Source: Neoceratodus forsteri (Eukaryota; Chordata; Ceratodontiformes; Ceratodontidae). From it: a stretch of DNA of 64,000 bases. The stretch is from NCBI GenBank assembly GCA_016271365.2, contig CM057451.1:366813501-366877500 (forward strand), in the 5' to 3' direction. How positions within the stretch are numbered: the stretch's first letter is position 1; every line of letters begins with the position of its first letter. The notes beneath the pieces are model-generated. The model made no database searches. It had not been told where the DNA came from and saw nothing but the letters and a program-made list of their open reading frames with translations. The translations under genes were made by a program, and so were the position numbers. Of this stretch, positions 1-10,696 are shown in pieces.

Positions 1-1370
1 TATCTCTGGATTCGGGATGAAGGAAGTCCAGCAGCTGGGGCAAGTATTTTTATTTTTGTTATTTAGTTGTTTGTAGAATCTGGTAGCCAGTCATGATTCC
101 TTATTTCTGAACTTCCCTTTAACTCTTTGAGCATGCCTGCCATGCTAACTGCTTCTATATTCTGAAGAGTTATGCCCAGTTTGTAACGTATTATAAAATA
201 AGCACTGAAATCGTGATTGGCTAGAAAGTCACCTGACTGTGCAGTGATGCAGTACTACCCACGATCATCCTGGTGTTTAGCCTCATCACAAATCAGTATG
301 CAACCACAGAATTTTAAGAACATTTTTGGCAGTCAATTTTCTTACTGGATCATGCACCCTAAAACGTCATGGGACTAAAATTCCATTCACCACTCGTATC
401 TTCCCTCTCCCTCACATATTCCCTTCTGTACCCACTCTGCCATCTGTTACAAAGCATTTTCCCTCAGTGTGGAACAGAAAATGTAACCAAATAAAAATTT
501 TGATCTGAAAACAGTTCTTTTTGCTTACACTTGCCGTGTCACCTGACTCTGCCACAGCTCTCATTCTCTGTTAGCAGCAGTAGTACGCAAGTCACAGCTG
601 TATTCAGGTAAGCCGGATACTTTAACCACTCAAACCGAACTCTGAGTAGGATTAAAAAGTAAAGTATGTGCCTCTTAGAGTAGTCATCTCTGTGTTTTCC
701 TAGAATGACCGACTAATCGAGTACCTATATAAGTAGGCAGACAGGCAGGGGCATGCAGATTAATGGAGCTACCATGTCTGAGTGCATAGATACAGCTTCA
801 CATTAAATAAAAAAAGGAAAATGCCTCTCTTTGCACTCATCAGAGTGCTTCGTCTTCCCTTGAGTGAGCGAGGGCGGCTTGACAAACCTTGCAGTGGGTG
901 GGCAGATGAATGGTGCCACAGCATTAAAGTAAAGCAAGTAAACGATCCACCGGAAGACAGGAGTGAAGAAACACCCTGTCACTGTGCTCTCGGCCACTTT
1001 CAATGTCTGGCCTGATGGCATCCCAAACCTGTGCGAGTCTCTCTCTCTCACCGATCTTCCAGTCAGATGAAATGGAGCTATGACTAGATTACTAGAGACA
1101 CACCTTTCTATTATTGTACATTTATATTTATTTTCAAAACAAGAGCGGTTTGGGGAAGTCATTGGAACTACAAACAAAAAACTACAACTATGGAATTCAT
1201 CTTAGCTCAAATGTTGCAGCTCAAACTAGTAAATGAAATCTAGTCCCAGGTGGAAGGACTAGTTTAGCTAAAAACAACACAATTATTTAAGCTTTTAAGT
1301 GGTAACAAATGTGTATTTTGATATTTAAACTTATTTTAAAAATGAAAGGCCATTTTATAAAGACAGTAAG

Positions 1371-1492
1371 ACATGGCTAGTTGTTGGTAGTACTGATATA
1401 CCTGCACATCCAAGGCTGAAGGCACGAGGCTGCACCACGCCCCTGGACCTGCGGGTATCTCAGAACTACCAACACCCAGCCATGTCCTACAG
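1371..1492. repeat. Long imperfect hairpin (inverted repeat)
   Basis: The left arm begins GACATGGCTAGTTGTTGGTA and the right arm, read in reverse complement, begins GACATGGCTGGGTGTTGGTA. The arms stay complementary for about 40 bases with scattered mismatches, around a loop of roughly 30 bases. This fits a palindromic miniature element, a conserved hairpin repeat of the Eulor type, or a hairpin RNA. The sequence alone does not separate these. No target-site duplication was seen. Confidence 0.65.
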
Positions 1493-2549
1493 CTTACTTC
1501 CCATCAGGGTGTATATTTATTTTCTCTATAAAATAAATGACTAACATAAACTCCATTTAGCAGAACAAACTAATTTGATTAATCATACAGTATATTGTAT
1601 GGTTGCATTGTCTTATTTCAGGGTTTTTCAAATGGTGAGGCCAAACCTGTTCCAAGGGAGGCTCAAGCAAGCCTTAAAAGTACTATATTTAAATGTCAAG
1701 TGTTGGATGTTTCGTGTGAAAGGATGCAGCAAAGTGAAAGCAAATAATGGCATGCGAATGTATGTACAAAATGGTTACCCGGAAAGACACGCTCAACAAA
1801 CACTTGTTTCCTGGTATAACATGGGGGAAATACAATTCTTGGAAACTGTGCAAAACAAAATTCAAAATAATGCAAATGAATAGGAACAAGGTAACAACTG
1901 ACCCATTATACTGGCTGAATTAAAGCGCACATACAAAGGCTAAGCAGAGATACTAGGAGCAAGAGCAGGAGAGCAAATGGTCCCGAGAAGGTGTTTATGA
2001 GCATGGTAAAACTGACAAAAGCAATCTGACTCATGGAGGTATTGCAACGAGGTAAATAGGGTCCAAAAGTCAGAAGTGTGGAGCAAGTATGCTGACCTGG
2101 GGAGGGGGGTTATAGAAAGGGAGAATAATAAGTTCAATAAAATGAGAATAAACTCAACTACTCACATGCCCTTCATTGTATTCTTCCTGTAATGTGCAAA
2201 GTATGATAGTTGTTCTAACTATGGGGAGGCCCAAAATTATTTCTATATTAGGGGGAGGCTCAAGATCTTTTCCAAGGCTTGGGGGAGGCTCACTTTGACA
2301 AAGTGCGAGAACTCCTGTCTTATTTGATTACAAGAATATCTTAGTTCATTGGGTAGAAAATTAATCTTTGAACTCCTCTACAAATATAAAGTTAAAAACA
2401 TCTTTGATTCTCTAGATACTTCAAGTGATGGTTCAGGTAGGCAGAGACTATGGGGGGAAGTAAAGCTATGAAGGGAGCCAGTTCTAAGCTCAAAATGTCA
2501 TATTTTGTACCTACTGTATTGCTCAAAAAGTAATGTTATGTATACTGCA

Positions 2550-2668
2550 TTATCTACTGTCTGATTGTTCTACTGTTGTACCATTGTTCTGTAACCTCCT
2601 GGGTCGATCCTGAAAATAGGCAGTGGTTTGTCTAGCACACCTACCTGGTCAGCAAAACTAAATAAATA
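2550..2668 (+). repeat. 3' tail shared by LINE-X and the tRNA-derived SINE
   Basis: The segment contains the phrases CCTGGGTCGATCCTGAAAATAGG and CACACCTACCTGGTCAGCAAAACTAAATAAATAA-like sequence split by variable bases. The same ordered phrases occur at 24420-24508 (LINE-X end), in antisense at 34703-34800, and at 53868-53940 (SINE end). It is therefore a 3'-terminal fragment of that LINE or SINE. Where it begins upstream is not clear. Confidence 0.55.
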
Positions 2669-3090
2669 ATGACTGCATAGAGTATAAATGTGAACAGTTA
2701 AACTGTGTTCACCCATACAGTGATGTAAATGTAATCAGTAAGACTGATAGGGTGCACAGGGTGCAGCCAAGTGCCATTAAATGCACCTGGGAAGCGCATT
2801 TGTATCACCATAATGGCACACCTGGAGTGCCTTATTGCACTTATAAAATAACACTTAAATATTTGACTTAAAATGAAGGAACATAAGAATTTGAAAACAA
2901 AGATATAAAGGACCTTTCATTACTTTGTAGACTGAAAATAGTCCTCATTCTGGTGGGGGGTAGCTAAAAACAATAAAGACAATGAAAACCATGTATAGCA
3001 CACATTTTTATAAGAAAAGACCGTTCTTTTTATTATTATTGCCAACGGCGCTGGGTCTTTTTCTGTGAATTGTTCGATTCTTTTCGCGTC

Positions 3091-3318
3091 ATGTCAAGTT
3101 TGGGGGCGAAAAGAAAATCCAAAGCGGGCCGTGCCCCCATGCGTCAGTGCCCCTGTGACCTGCATTTTTCCGTGACAGACCGACATGACATTTGTTTGCT
3201 CTGCCTGGGTCCCAACCATGATATGGACAACTGTGATGCTTGTTTCTCCATGGACTGCCACGTTCTGGAAGTCTGTGCGAGGTCTCTGAGCCCCGATAGA
3301 GGCCAGGCACTTTGTTAG
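3091..3318 (+). pseudogene. gag: DIRS-A gag, N-terminal Cys/His module
   Basis: The frame opens with MSSLGAKRKSKAGRAPM and continues into a Cys/His-rich segment ending CLGPNHDMDNCDAC, nearly identical to DIRS-A copy 2 at 41461. The spacing H-x2-C-x2-C-L-G-x2-H-x4-C-x2-C suggests a metal-binding module. It belongs to the DIRS gag-like first protein, presumed to bind nucleic acid. The upstream CG motif of the module is altered here. The frame stops at 3318, where the copy skips about 1.2 kb of the gag middle present in copy 2, so the gene is broken. Confidence 0.7.
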
Positions 3319-3334
3319 GTGCTCTTCCCCAATT

Positions 3335-4190
3335 CCTCTGCAGTCACCTCCTCCTCTCCCTGGCCATGTGGGTCCTACGGGGCCTTTAACCTGGGAGACT
3401 TTCAGGGTCACTGCGGCTACCTTCCCTAGGTATGTTAGAGCCATAGACAAGCAGGTCTTTTGCCTGTCTTCTCCGCTACAGAAGGACTCTGAGCACCCGA
3501 GTTCCTTGACTTCCTCGGTTTCCTCTTCCAAGGAAGAGGACTGTTCAGTCCATCTTTCATCTGATGCTGATATCACTGAATATCAGCGGTTCCTCTTGAG
3601 GTTGGTACAGGAACTCCATATATCTTGCATGGTACGCAATACCAAGTGGGAGATGTGCTCCTTCCTGAGCGAGTTTAGTGCGCACCGTCCTAGCCTATTC
3701 CCTTCCAGGAAGCATCAATCCGCACTTGGCAGTCACCAGCTGCCTCATCTCCAGCCCCAGCGGACTGCAGGAGGAGGTATTGCGCTCCCCAGGAGTCTCT
3801 TCGTTCTCTGCCTCACCCGCCTTCAGGGCTGATAGCCTTAGATGCTCCTTCTGGGCTTCAACACCCGGCGCACAACCGACCACCGGATCTGGATTTCACT
3901 GAGTTCAGCCGATGGGGAAGAAGAGTTTTCTCTTCAGCTTGTTGTTGCTTTGTATCAACTCACATCAGGCTCACCATGCTGCCTGCAGCAGGCACCTCTG
4001 GTCAATGTTAGCATCTCTGCCTGATTCAGAGGAATCTAGGCAAGCCATTGCCCTCTCTGCGCAGGGTCTGGAGCTTGCAAGGCACCAAGCAACGGCATCT
4101 TATGATGCCAATGAGGTGGCCTCCAGACTGGCAGGGATAGCGATCTGCATCAGGCGGACGGCATGGCTTTGTCTATCCAGGTTGTGACCC
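3335..4190 (+). pseudogene. gag: DIRS-A gag, C-terminal part (broken)
   Basis: Several frames together match 42880-43740 of copy 2. They include the segment PTGPLTWETFRVTAATFPRYVRA, an acidic Ser-rich stretch, TEYQRFLLRLVQELHISCM, and the gag end ALSAQGLELARHQATASYD followed by AICIRRTAWLCLS. This end block is the DIRS gag C-terminal signature also seen in DIRS-E near 8690. Frameshifts near 3800 and 3910 break the reading. No pol frame follows: after about 280 bases of non-coding sequence the ICR begins. Confidence 0.7.
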
Positions 4191-4477
4191 GTTGCCCGGC
4201 ATAGGGTGATTACCTCCGCTTTCCAGGGGACCCGTCTTTTCTCCCGCAGGGCAAGGAGGAACTTACAGGGGCATCTTCCGTCCCCCCCCCCGGCCACGGG
4301 GCACCTCCTCGGCCTGACCAGCCTTAGATCGTATACGGTCTATTAGGATTATGGGGTCTCCCCCTCCTGCAACTCACCCGCAGGAGGCTGAAGGAATCTG
4401 TTCCCTCAGAACAGTGCCAGGTCCCCTACGGGGGGGGCTTGGTACTCACCCAGTGAAGATTGACAAGGAAGGTATAA
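4191..4477 (+). other. DIRS-A spacer between gag and ICR
   Basis: This 290-base GC-rich spacer aligns with 43741-44030 of DIRS-A copy 2, including the words CTTTCC(A/G)GGGGACCCGTCT and CAGGAGGCTG. In complete DIRS elements about 3 kb of pol would lie here. Its conservation in two copies shows that the gag-to-ICR junction is a family feature. Confidence 0.65.
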
Positions 4478-4545
4478 AAATGACATACCTACCGTAATTC
4501 TTGATCTTCTCTTGTATCATCACCATTCATTACTGATTCCCACCC
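4478..4545 (+). repeat. DIRS-A copy 1 internal complementary region (ICR)
   Basis: The segment reads towards CCGTAATTCTTGATCTTCTC and on to CACCATTCATTACTG. This is the reverse complement of the right terminus at 5530-5590. ICRs complementary to the two ends are diagnostic of DIRS elements and are thought to template closure of the circular intermediate. The left arm of the dyad found in other copies is mutated here. Confidence 0.75.
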
Positions 4546-5526
4546 ACCTTCCCCTCTTGGGTCTCAACTCTTGGGCACCACCTCCACCCTGCTCACCCTC
4601 ACCCTCTTGAGGCCATTTGGGAGCAGAGTCCCCCTGGAACCTCAGGGCCCTCGGTTTCCTTCTGTAAAGTCACAGAGCACCCAACCTAGGGGGGTGGCGA
4701 GTAGGGTCTTCGCCCTGGCCTCAGATGGAACTCCCTGGGATTCTCACTAGGGTGCACCGTGGTGTCCTCCTTATTTGTCCCGGATATTTTCACTTATTTT
4801 TCCATCTTCTTGCAGTGGGGAACTGCATCAGTGCATTTCGTGGGGAAGCCCGTAGGGATTTTCTTCCCTCTTTCTCTTTTCTTCTTCCCCTTTGAGCTGA
4901 GATTCTCAGCGTGGTACACTGTTGTGCCCCCTTTAGCCTGGCACAGATGTCCTGTGGTTCCCTTCTCCTGAAGTGGGGACTGCGTCAGTGCATTTCGTGG
5001 GAGAACCCGTGGGGTCCCCCCCTTTTTTTTTTCCTCCTCCTCCTTTGGCTTCCTCTCTCCTTGGAGGTCATTCTGGACAGAGTCCTCACCTGTTTAACCG
5101 AGTTTTTCCCCTCAACTAGCCATCAAGGAATAACCTGTTGAGGGCCATGCTCCAGGACTTTTATCTCATTTGTGGATTGGGGTGGGAAAAGAGGGCTGTC
5201 TCCACCATGTTTTTTTTACTTTCCAAGACCATGTCAAATTCTTTCTTGTGGACCTCCATCCAGTGGTCCCTGAACTGGTGGAATCCTTGCTCCTGTGTCT
5301 TTATACCTTTCAGGTTTTTGAGGCTATGATATGCCAATGGTCTTTTAATCACGTGGAGGGCCCTCCTTCCCCTTCTTCTCTCACATGTATTGTATCTCTG
5401 CCCCCCCTTCTTTCCTGTGTGGCTGCCATGAGTTGGGGCCCCTGACCACTTAGGATAAAAGTCTAATTCTCTGTCCTCTGGTCCCCCAAAAAAAAAAAAT
5501 TCCCATACAGATGCGCCTCTTGCAGC
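4546..5526 (+). other. DIRS-A copy 1 region downstream of the ICR
   Basis: About 980 bases of C/T-rich sequence between ICR and right terminus, with poly-T and poly-C runs (for example 5018-5036). It contains two diverged repeats of GGGGAACTGCATCAGTGCAT-like sequence near 4815 and 4975. Open frames here carry no recognisable motif. It corresponds to the 3' untranslated part of the element. Confidence 0.5.
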
Positions 5527-5597
5527 TTACCCAGCAGTAATGAATGGTGAAGATACAAGAGAAGATCAAGAATTACGGTAGGTACGTTATTTTCATT
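5527..5597 (+). repeat. DIRS-A copy 1 right terminal repeat
   Basis: The sequence runs from the CAGTAATGAATGGTGAAGAT word through AAGATCAAGAATTACGGTAG to the ACGTTATTTTC end. It is the reverse complement of the ICR at 4478-4545 and matches the right end of copy 2 at 51072-51131. The end carries the dyad with one changed base in the right arm. Confidence 0.75.
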
Positions 5598-5937
5598 TCT
5601 GGTTGTAGGGGGACTGATCTGCTCATTCTGTGATATGGTTACTAACAAGTACGGTCAGGTTTAGGACCAAGATGACCATGCATTTATGCTGTAATAAAGC
5701 ATGGTCACCTTACTGGTTTTACTCAATTAAATTTCTTTGATTTTTAAACCCATTTATAAAGTAAAATTATTTTGTAATGTGTACTGCTGGCCAGCAAAAG
5801 AAATCCCCCAACATTTTGTGATTATTGAATTGCTTCTTCAGGGGGAGGTCCTTGTTGCACTCGTCTTTTACCTTTTCAAAATTTCTTATCTCTCAAAGCA
5901 GTTTCTGTTATCATATTGCACTAGTTAAAAAAAAAAA
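5598..5937. other. Unassigned AT-rich spacer
   Basis: Between the right end of DIRS-A copy 1 and the CR1-type tail there are 340 AT-rich bases with a poly-A run at about 5926-5938. I see no gene, terminal repeat or recognisable transposon signature. Confidence 0.5.
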
Positions 5938-6090
5938 AAGATTTCTAGAGACGTTGCATGGAGAGGCATAGGGGAACCATAGAGGTTAAGCAGGAGAGGG
6001 TCAAAAGCCTTAATCAAGTACAGGACTTACGAACAGACTGGATGGGCCTTGCGGTCCTTATCTGCTGACAATTTCTGTGTTTCTATGATA
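5938..6090 (+). mobile_element. CR1/L2-type LINE 3' end fragment
   Basis: The fragment ends with GGATGGGCCTTGCGGTCCTT, then ATCTGC and a TTTCTATG tail. The LINE at 30345-31850 ends almost the same way (31790-31848). CR1-type LINEs typically end in short ATTCTATG-like repeats rather than poly-A. This is a 5'-truncated copy with no coding capacity. Confidence 0.65.
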
Positions 6091-6351
6091 TGGTTCACTT
6101 ATCCACACTTCTGGCAGTCTCCATTTAAGAGCTGATTTGCCGGACTGTCTTTAAGAGAAGCTCCTCCCACCACCCTTAGCTCCTCCCTGTGATGTCAGAT
6201 CTTCCTTTCTGCTTGATCTCTTCCTTTGCAGCTCTGCACATGGGTAGGCCCTAACGTTCTGAAGTGTGCCATTTGGCTAACTTTGCTTAAATGTTTTTCC
6301 AGTTCATACTTGGATATATATTCCTCGGTTCTGTTTTTGTCTCCACCTACG

Positions 6352-6640
6352 ATGGACCCCGGGAATTCTAAACCAGCTCCCAGTTTCAAGCGCTATGTCC
6401 AGTGCAGTCAGAAAATGTCAGACAAATCTGCACCTGTCATCCATTTACTGTTCTGGTGAACAGCACAACATTGCTGCCTGCAGTCTGTGTCAGGCTATGA
6501 TTCCCACTTCCCTTGAAGACTGCTGTGCTCATCTTCTCCTTAGCCAGCTGGCCAAAAGGGATCCTCCTGTGAAATCCAAGGAAGTGCGTATGGTGGTCCC
6601 CACAGCCCAGCTGGCAATTATGGAATAAGCGGTGGCTAAG
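6352..6640 (+). pseudogene. gag: DIRS-E gag, N-terminal Cys/His module
   Basis: The frame starts MDPGNSKPAPSFKRYVQCSQ, shifts, and continues LHLSSIYCSGEQHNIAACSL, aligning with the Cys/His module of DIRS-A, -C and -D (C-x2-C-(L/S)-G-x2-H-x4-C-x2-C). One Cys of the first pair is Ser. The segment TSLEDCCAHLLLSQLAKRD follows. It is presumed to be a nucleic-acid-binding gag-like protein. A frameshift within the first 25 codons and a stop near 6626 make it a pseudogene. Confidence 0.6.
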
Positions 6641-7574
6641 GCGGCAGTGGGAACCTCATCGGTCTCGGTGCTGCTTCCGTAAAGGAACAGCATTGGCACA
6701 GCTTTTGCAGATAACTTCTGTGAAGTGTGCAAGAGCTTCCTGACCTTTGGGGAGAACCCTGCCTGCCTCAGTAAGTCAAAGAAGTCCCACCATCGGCCGT
6801 GGGAAAGGGCATGCTTTTCCCACTCCCTGGACTCGCTTGATGGCTGTCATGCCTTCAGCTTCAGCTGAACCTGCTTTGGTCAAGGGACAGGCTGCTAGCT
6901 CCATGGTGCCCCTGTTGAGCTTGTCAGCCTTGACACAGGTCGAACAGGTGGTCAAGATTTTTCTCGACCCTGTCGACTCATTGTCTGAGGGGATCAAAGA
7001 TGATTCGACCTCCAGGATCCTGGTCCTGTGGAACCTAAATCAAGAGAGCCAGGAGCAGTCAGTGAACCCAGTTGTTTCCTCCCAGGAGTTGCCTCCCTCC
7101 ATTGTTGAATGGTCGAGCCCTGTTTTGGAAATATCTACTGCCCCTCTGGTCGTATCCTCGTCGTCGGCCATGTCAGTGGTCGAGGTCCAGGTTGACGTCT
7201 GGGTCGTGGGATTCCTCGCATTCTTGGTCGCAACTGACTAGGCGGTGTCATTGTTGGCACTCTTTTTCCTCTTTTTCCCTTGACAATGAGAGGCCGCATT
7301 GCCATATACAGCAGTGCTACGAAGAACTCTTTTGGCAGCAGTGGGCCTTCGTTGGGTAGGCTAGGGCTCCACCCTTGATCCCTGCAGTCACCTGCTCATC
7401 ACCAGTTCATGCTGTACCGGTCCTGCCAAGACAGCTGTCCCTGACATGAGTCTTGCTACTGATTGTAGTAGAGCCGCCTCCACAACTGCCCTTGCAGGGA
7501 GCCCCTCTATTGACTCCCATCTGGCTGCCAACTTGCCAGGCCAGTTGTCGGTGGTGATCACACACTTGGATGAA
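6641..7574 (+). pseudogene. DIRS-E gag middle (degenerate)
   Basis: A Ser/Val/Pro-rich, partly open stretch (for example 6747-7241) between the gag N-terminal module and the inserted LINE. Middle parts of DIRS gags are poorly conserved, and no domain is recognised. Context alone, between two gag blocks of one element, supports the assignment. Confidence 0.45.
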
Positions 7575-8045
7575 TCCTGAGAGGTTAGTTAGTTAAATTT
7601 TATGTATCAAGTGCCCCATCCTGGAGGCTGTGGATGCTGTGCAGGCAGGCAGGAGTTAAAATAAAAACACATACATCAAGTACATAACATATATCAGTGA
7701 CAACATCACCACCAAACGACAACGAGACCTAGGTAAAATCATATTTAAAATAAACAATTCAGCAGTCAGCTGTTTCTAAGACTCATAAACCGTTTACAAA
7801 TGCCTCTCTAAAAAGATGCGCCTTCAGACTCCGCTTAAACACCTCCACTGATGGGGCCGCCCTCAAAGATGTTGGAAGCGAGTTCCACAATACTGAGCCT
7901 GTGACCTCAAATAATTGATCACCAGAGGTCTTCAGCCAGGCCGTGGGAACCATTAGGAGGCCTTTGGTAGAGGAGCAGAGCAAGCGCATAGGGCAGACAG
8001 GAGTCAAGAGGTCACTCAGGAGTGGTGCACAGTAGCAAAATGACC
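7575..8045 (-). mobile_element. LINE ORF2 C-terminal fragment (L2-like), antisense in DIRS-E
   Basis: On the minus strand 8007-7783 encodes SVLWNSLPTSLRAAPSVEVF then KRSLKAHLFREAF. This matches the terminal part of L2/jockey-type LINE ORF2 proteins, where a WNSLP-LR motif precedes a final LK-LF block. The non-coding tail ends near 7575 with a short TAACTAACTAACC-like repeat rather than poly-A. Only the last 75 codons remain. It interrupts DIRS-E gag, and no target-site duplication was seen. Confidence 0.6.
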
Positions 8046-8890
8046 AAGGGCCATTTTTGAGGATTATTCAGATGACTCCAAAGGGTCCTTGATGCAGTCT
8101 TCAAGGACTCATGCTTTCGACCATGATTCGGCAGAAGGGATGACTGCCGACTATGGGCCGGTGTACTTCGAAGCTCCTCTCAGGTTCATGTATGAGTCTG
8201 TGGTGTTTCCCTTTGAGCCAGTCCAGAAAAGGACCAGGTACCCCTTTACTGAGATTCTGGGTAGGAGTGAATGCTCTGGGGTTGCCTTCCCGATGGCCGA
8301 GGCCATGCTGGAACCAGTGTTGGAGCTTTGGCAGCACCCAGTTTCCTGCCCAGCACCCTCTGCCTGTATGGTTTGCAAGTATGTGGTCTCTACTGGGACT
8401 TTGTCTGGATTTTACGACCACTCCTCAGCTGAGAGTCTGGTCACAGACTATGTCTTCTGTAAGTCTGGCAATACTGGGGACGTGGACAAGCCCCCAACAA
8501 GGAGTTCAAAAAGCTTGACCATGCAGCAAAGAAAGTCTACACTGCATCCTCCCTTGGTCTCCATCAGGAGAGCTACGCCCTGATGATGGCCCACTTTAGT
8601 CACTCTCTGCTGGAAGTTCTGGATCATGTCTTCCTTTATCTCCCTGCTGACAAGCAGCTGGTGGTAAGAGTGGTCCAAGACCAGGGTCAGGTGCTGGCTA
8701 AACACCAGCTTCAGACAGCCTTGGATGTGGGTCATTCCTGCACCCCTGCCATGGCACCAGCTATCATGATGTGTGCGCCTGGCAGAGGATTCCACCTTCA
8801 CAGCAGACACCCAGCACAAGTTGGCCAATGTCCCTTTCCTGGGCACTGACCTCTTGGCCTGGGGTGGAAGGATACCTAAATCACGATTGA
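8046..8890 (+). pseudogene. gag: DIRS-E gag, C-terminal part
   Basis: After the LINE insertion gag resumes. At 8583-8849 one frame reads VVRVVQDQGQVLAKHQLQTA, LDVGHS and AMAPAIMMC, then PFPGTDL in another frame near 8835. This is the conserved DIRS gag end (compare RHQARASYDANDVASR in DIRS-A), followed by the short linker that precedes pol. Frameshifts at about 8580 and 8840 and internal stops break it. Confidence 0.6.
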
Positions 8891-9179
8891 GAAGTCCAAT
8901 ACCACCCTGGATTCTGTGACCTCCTCTCAGAAGGACTCTGAAGGGCCGAAGCAGAAGAAAAATGTTGTTCCAGTTTTGGTCCTTTCTGTCACAGCAGCCT
9001 AGGCAGCAGCAGCCATCTCAGGCTTGGTGCCTCAAGACCAAGTTCCCCAGTCAGACCCACAGAAAGGGGCGGTGGTAGGGGTAGTGGTGCCCATCTGGCA
9101 GGAGGCGCCCAGTGACGGGCTGGGGAGTGTCTACATCCCATCCGTCTAGTCCCTGCCCCAGTTCCCTGTTGGGGGTCAG

Positions 9180-9990
9180 CTGCTCTACTTCTGGCACACC
9201 TGGTCTGTAATTACCTCGGACAAGTGGGTCCTAAATGTGGTGAGTGGACGGCTGCCCTTCAACTTCGAGCCTTTCCCACCATACCAACCTCATGCTCCAA
9301 GGGAGTCCATGGTCACAGGACACACCGTCTCCCTCAGGGAGGACGTTGCTCAGCTCCTCAAAAAAGAAGCCATAGCCTGTGTCAAAGACTCCATGGCAGG
9401 CCAAGACTTTGTGTCCAGGTATTTCCTGGTCCCGAAACGGACAGGGAGTTGGTGCCCCATACTGGATCTCCACGACCTCAATCAGTTTCTCCGAAAATGC
9501 AAGTTCAGGATAGTCACGCTAAACCAGATAATACCACCTCTGGAGTGGGACATGTGGTTCTGCTCCCTGGACCTCTAAGATGCATCCTTCCATATTGCTG
9601 TCTGTCCCACTGGTGGTACCTTCAGTTTCACACAAGAGGTTCTCTTCCAGTTCCAAGTCATGTCATTCAACCTCTCATCAGTGCCCAGTGTCTTCACCAA
9701 GTGCATGACAGTAGTGGCAGCATTCCTGCAGTGCCAGGGGGTCTGGGTATTCTCTTATCTGGATGTCTAGCTGATTGCTGGGCCATCTGACGAGGCTGTG
9801 GAGTGGTCCAGGGACCTGGTCCTCCAAACCTGCGGAGACTTGGGCCTTCTGGTCAGTCCAGCCAAGTCCAAACCAAACCCGTCGTAGGTGATTCACTTCA
9901 TCAGGGCAGAGCTATACTCCTTTTGGGTGAATGTCCAGCTCCCTGCAGACCTAACACTGGATCTCACCTCCTTTGCCCGATCATCTCAGG
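9180..9990 (+). pseudogene. pol: DIRS-E reverse transcriptase
   Basis: At 9237-9578 the frame contains LLKKEAIACVKD, SRYFLVPKRTGSWCPILDLH, DLNQFLRKCKFRIVTLNQII and WFCSLDL. This is the canonical DIRS/gypsy-like reverse transcriptase fingers-palm block (FLVPKK-G-RPILDLR and SLDL-DAY). Downstream, 9660-9780 holds PSVFTKC and the catalytic region FSYLDV followed by a stop, where active copies have YLDDW. The second catalytic Asp is lost and at least three frameshifts are present. Confidence 0.75.
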
Positions 9991-10099
9991 TTAGGCGCTT
10001 GTGGACTGCCCTGCCCTGGACTTCCTGCGGCTGCCGGGGTACATGGCATCCTGCACCACTGTGTTCCAGTAGGCCAGCTGGTGGCTGAATCACCTTTAG

Positions 10100-10686
10100 T
10101 GAGAGCTGTACCATGAGTGGTACCAGTGCCTGGGTCATTTGAACCAGCCAGTCACAGTGACTCAGCCAATGTGAGATGCCATCCAGTGGTGGCTTGTCCC
10201 ACATCATCTACTGGAGGAAGGAGTCCCATTTGTCTGCCCAGAACCAACAGTCACTTTTACAATATATGCATCTCTGGTGGGCTGGGGAGCACACCTGGGG
10301 GACCACAGAGCCTGTGGGTTCTGGAACCCCAGACAGTCCTGTCATCATATCAGCCTGCTGGAGCTCTGTGCAGTGCGCTTAGCTCTGATGGAATTTGCTC
10401 CTTTTGTCTGGGGTCAAGGTCGCGGTCCAGATGAACAACACCTACAATCATATTCTGCCTGAACAAGCATGCACTCCTTCCCTTGTGTCAGGAGGCCCTC
10501 CACATCTGGACTGTCATGGAGCTTGGGTGCAGATCTCTGGCAATCCATGTCATGGGTGCCAACAGCCAGCTGTCGGACATTCTCAGCTGGGTGGGTGAGA
10601 TGTCGCATGAGTGGTCACTACATCAGGAGGTGGTGAACTTGTCTTGCCATGTGCTCTGTGTTGTGGAGGCATCCCAAAGGAGTTGA
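10100..10686 (+). pseudogene. pol: DIRS-E RNase H
   Basis: Frames here align with the RNase H of the other copies: VAVQMNNTYNHI (active form VxxDN-TT), CQEALHIWTVMELGCRSLAI and ILSWVGEMSHEWSLHQEV at 10483-10680. The last block is the typical end of DIRS RNase H (LSR-x-HEWSL). Asp of the DN pair reads Asn and several frameshifts occur. It sits directly downstream of the reverse transcriptase, as expected. Confidence 0.65.
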
Positions 10687-10696
10687 CTTGCAAGTG

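Larger units (their letters stand above)
1..3016. other. Left flank, mostly unique-looking non-coding DNA
   Basis: No coding region is supported here. The open frames are short, lack recognisable motifs and overlap on both strands. The stretch is AT-rich and holds one long imperfect hairpin (1371-1492), a short run of repeated GGGGAGGC-containing phrases near 2221-2295 and a LINE/SINE-type 3' tail (about 2550-2668), all listed separately where useful. A homology break near 3017 marks the start of DIRS-A copy 1. It is the only long part of the window that does not look like a recognisable retroelement body, so it may be host intergenic or intronic DNA. Confidence 0.6.
3017..5597 (+). mobile_element. 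DIRS-A copy 1, gag-only DIRS-like element, 5'-truncated
   Basis: Sequence from 3017 matches 41390 onward of DIRS-A copy 2 through the 5' leader, gag, the internal complementary region (ICR) and the right terminus. The left terminal repeat is missing, so this copy is 5'-truncated. Compared with copy 2 it has also lost about 1.2 kb of the GC-rich middle of gag near 3300. No reverse transcriptase, RNase H or recombinase lies between the gag end (about 4190) and the ICR (4478-4540). Copy 2 has the same organisation. It is probably a non-autonomous family. The right end is the extended terminal repeat at 5527-5597. Confidence 0.75.

Noticed and set aside
803..1177. Minus-strand 124-codon frame as a host gene
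   Set aside because: No domain, no splice context, and it overlaps another open frame of similar size; consistent with chance in this base composition.
1575..1883. Plus-strand 102-codon frame as a small gene
   Set aside because: No recognisable motif, no upstream signals, overlaps a minus-strand frame. It could be a remnant of an unrecognised repeat but cannot be supported.
3094..3576. Minus-strand 160-codon frame opposite DIRS-A gag
   Set aside because: It is antisense to conserved gag blocks that match copy 2 in protein sequence, so it is a shadow frame.
5633..6095. TGATATGGTT repeated at about 5635 and 6086 as a target-site duplication
   Set aside because: The right copy overlaps the TTTCTATG tail of the CR1-type LINE and the left copy has no element boundary; CR1-type insertions usually lack long duplications. 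Probably chance.
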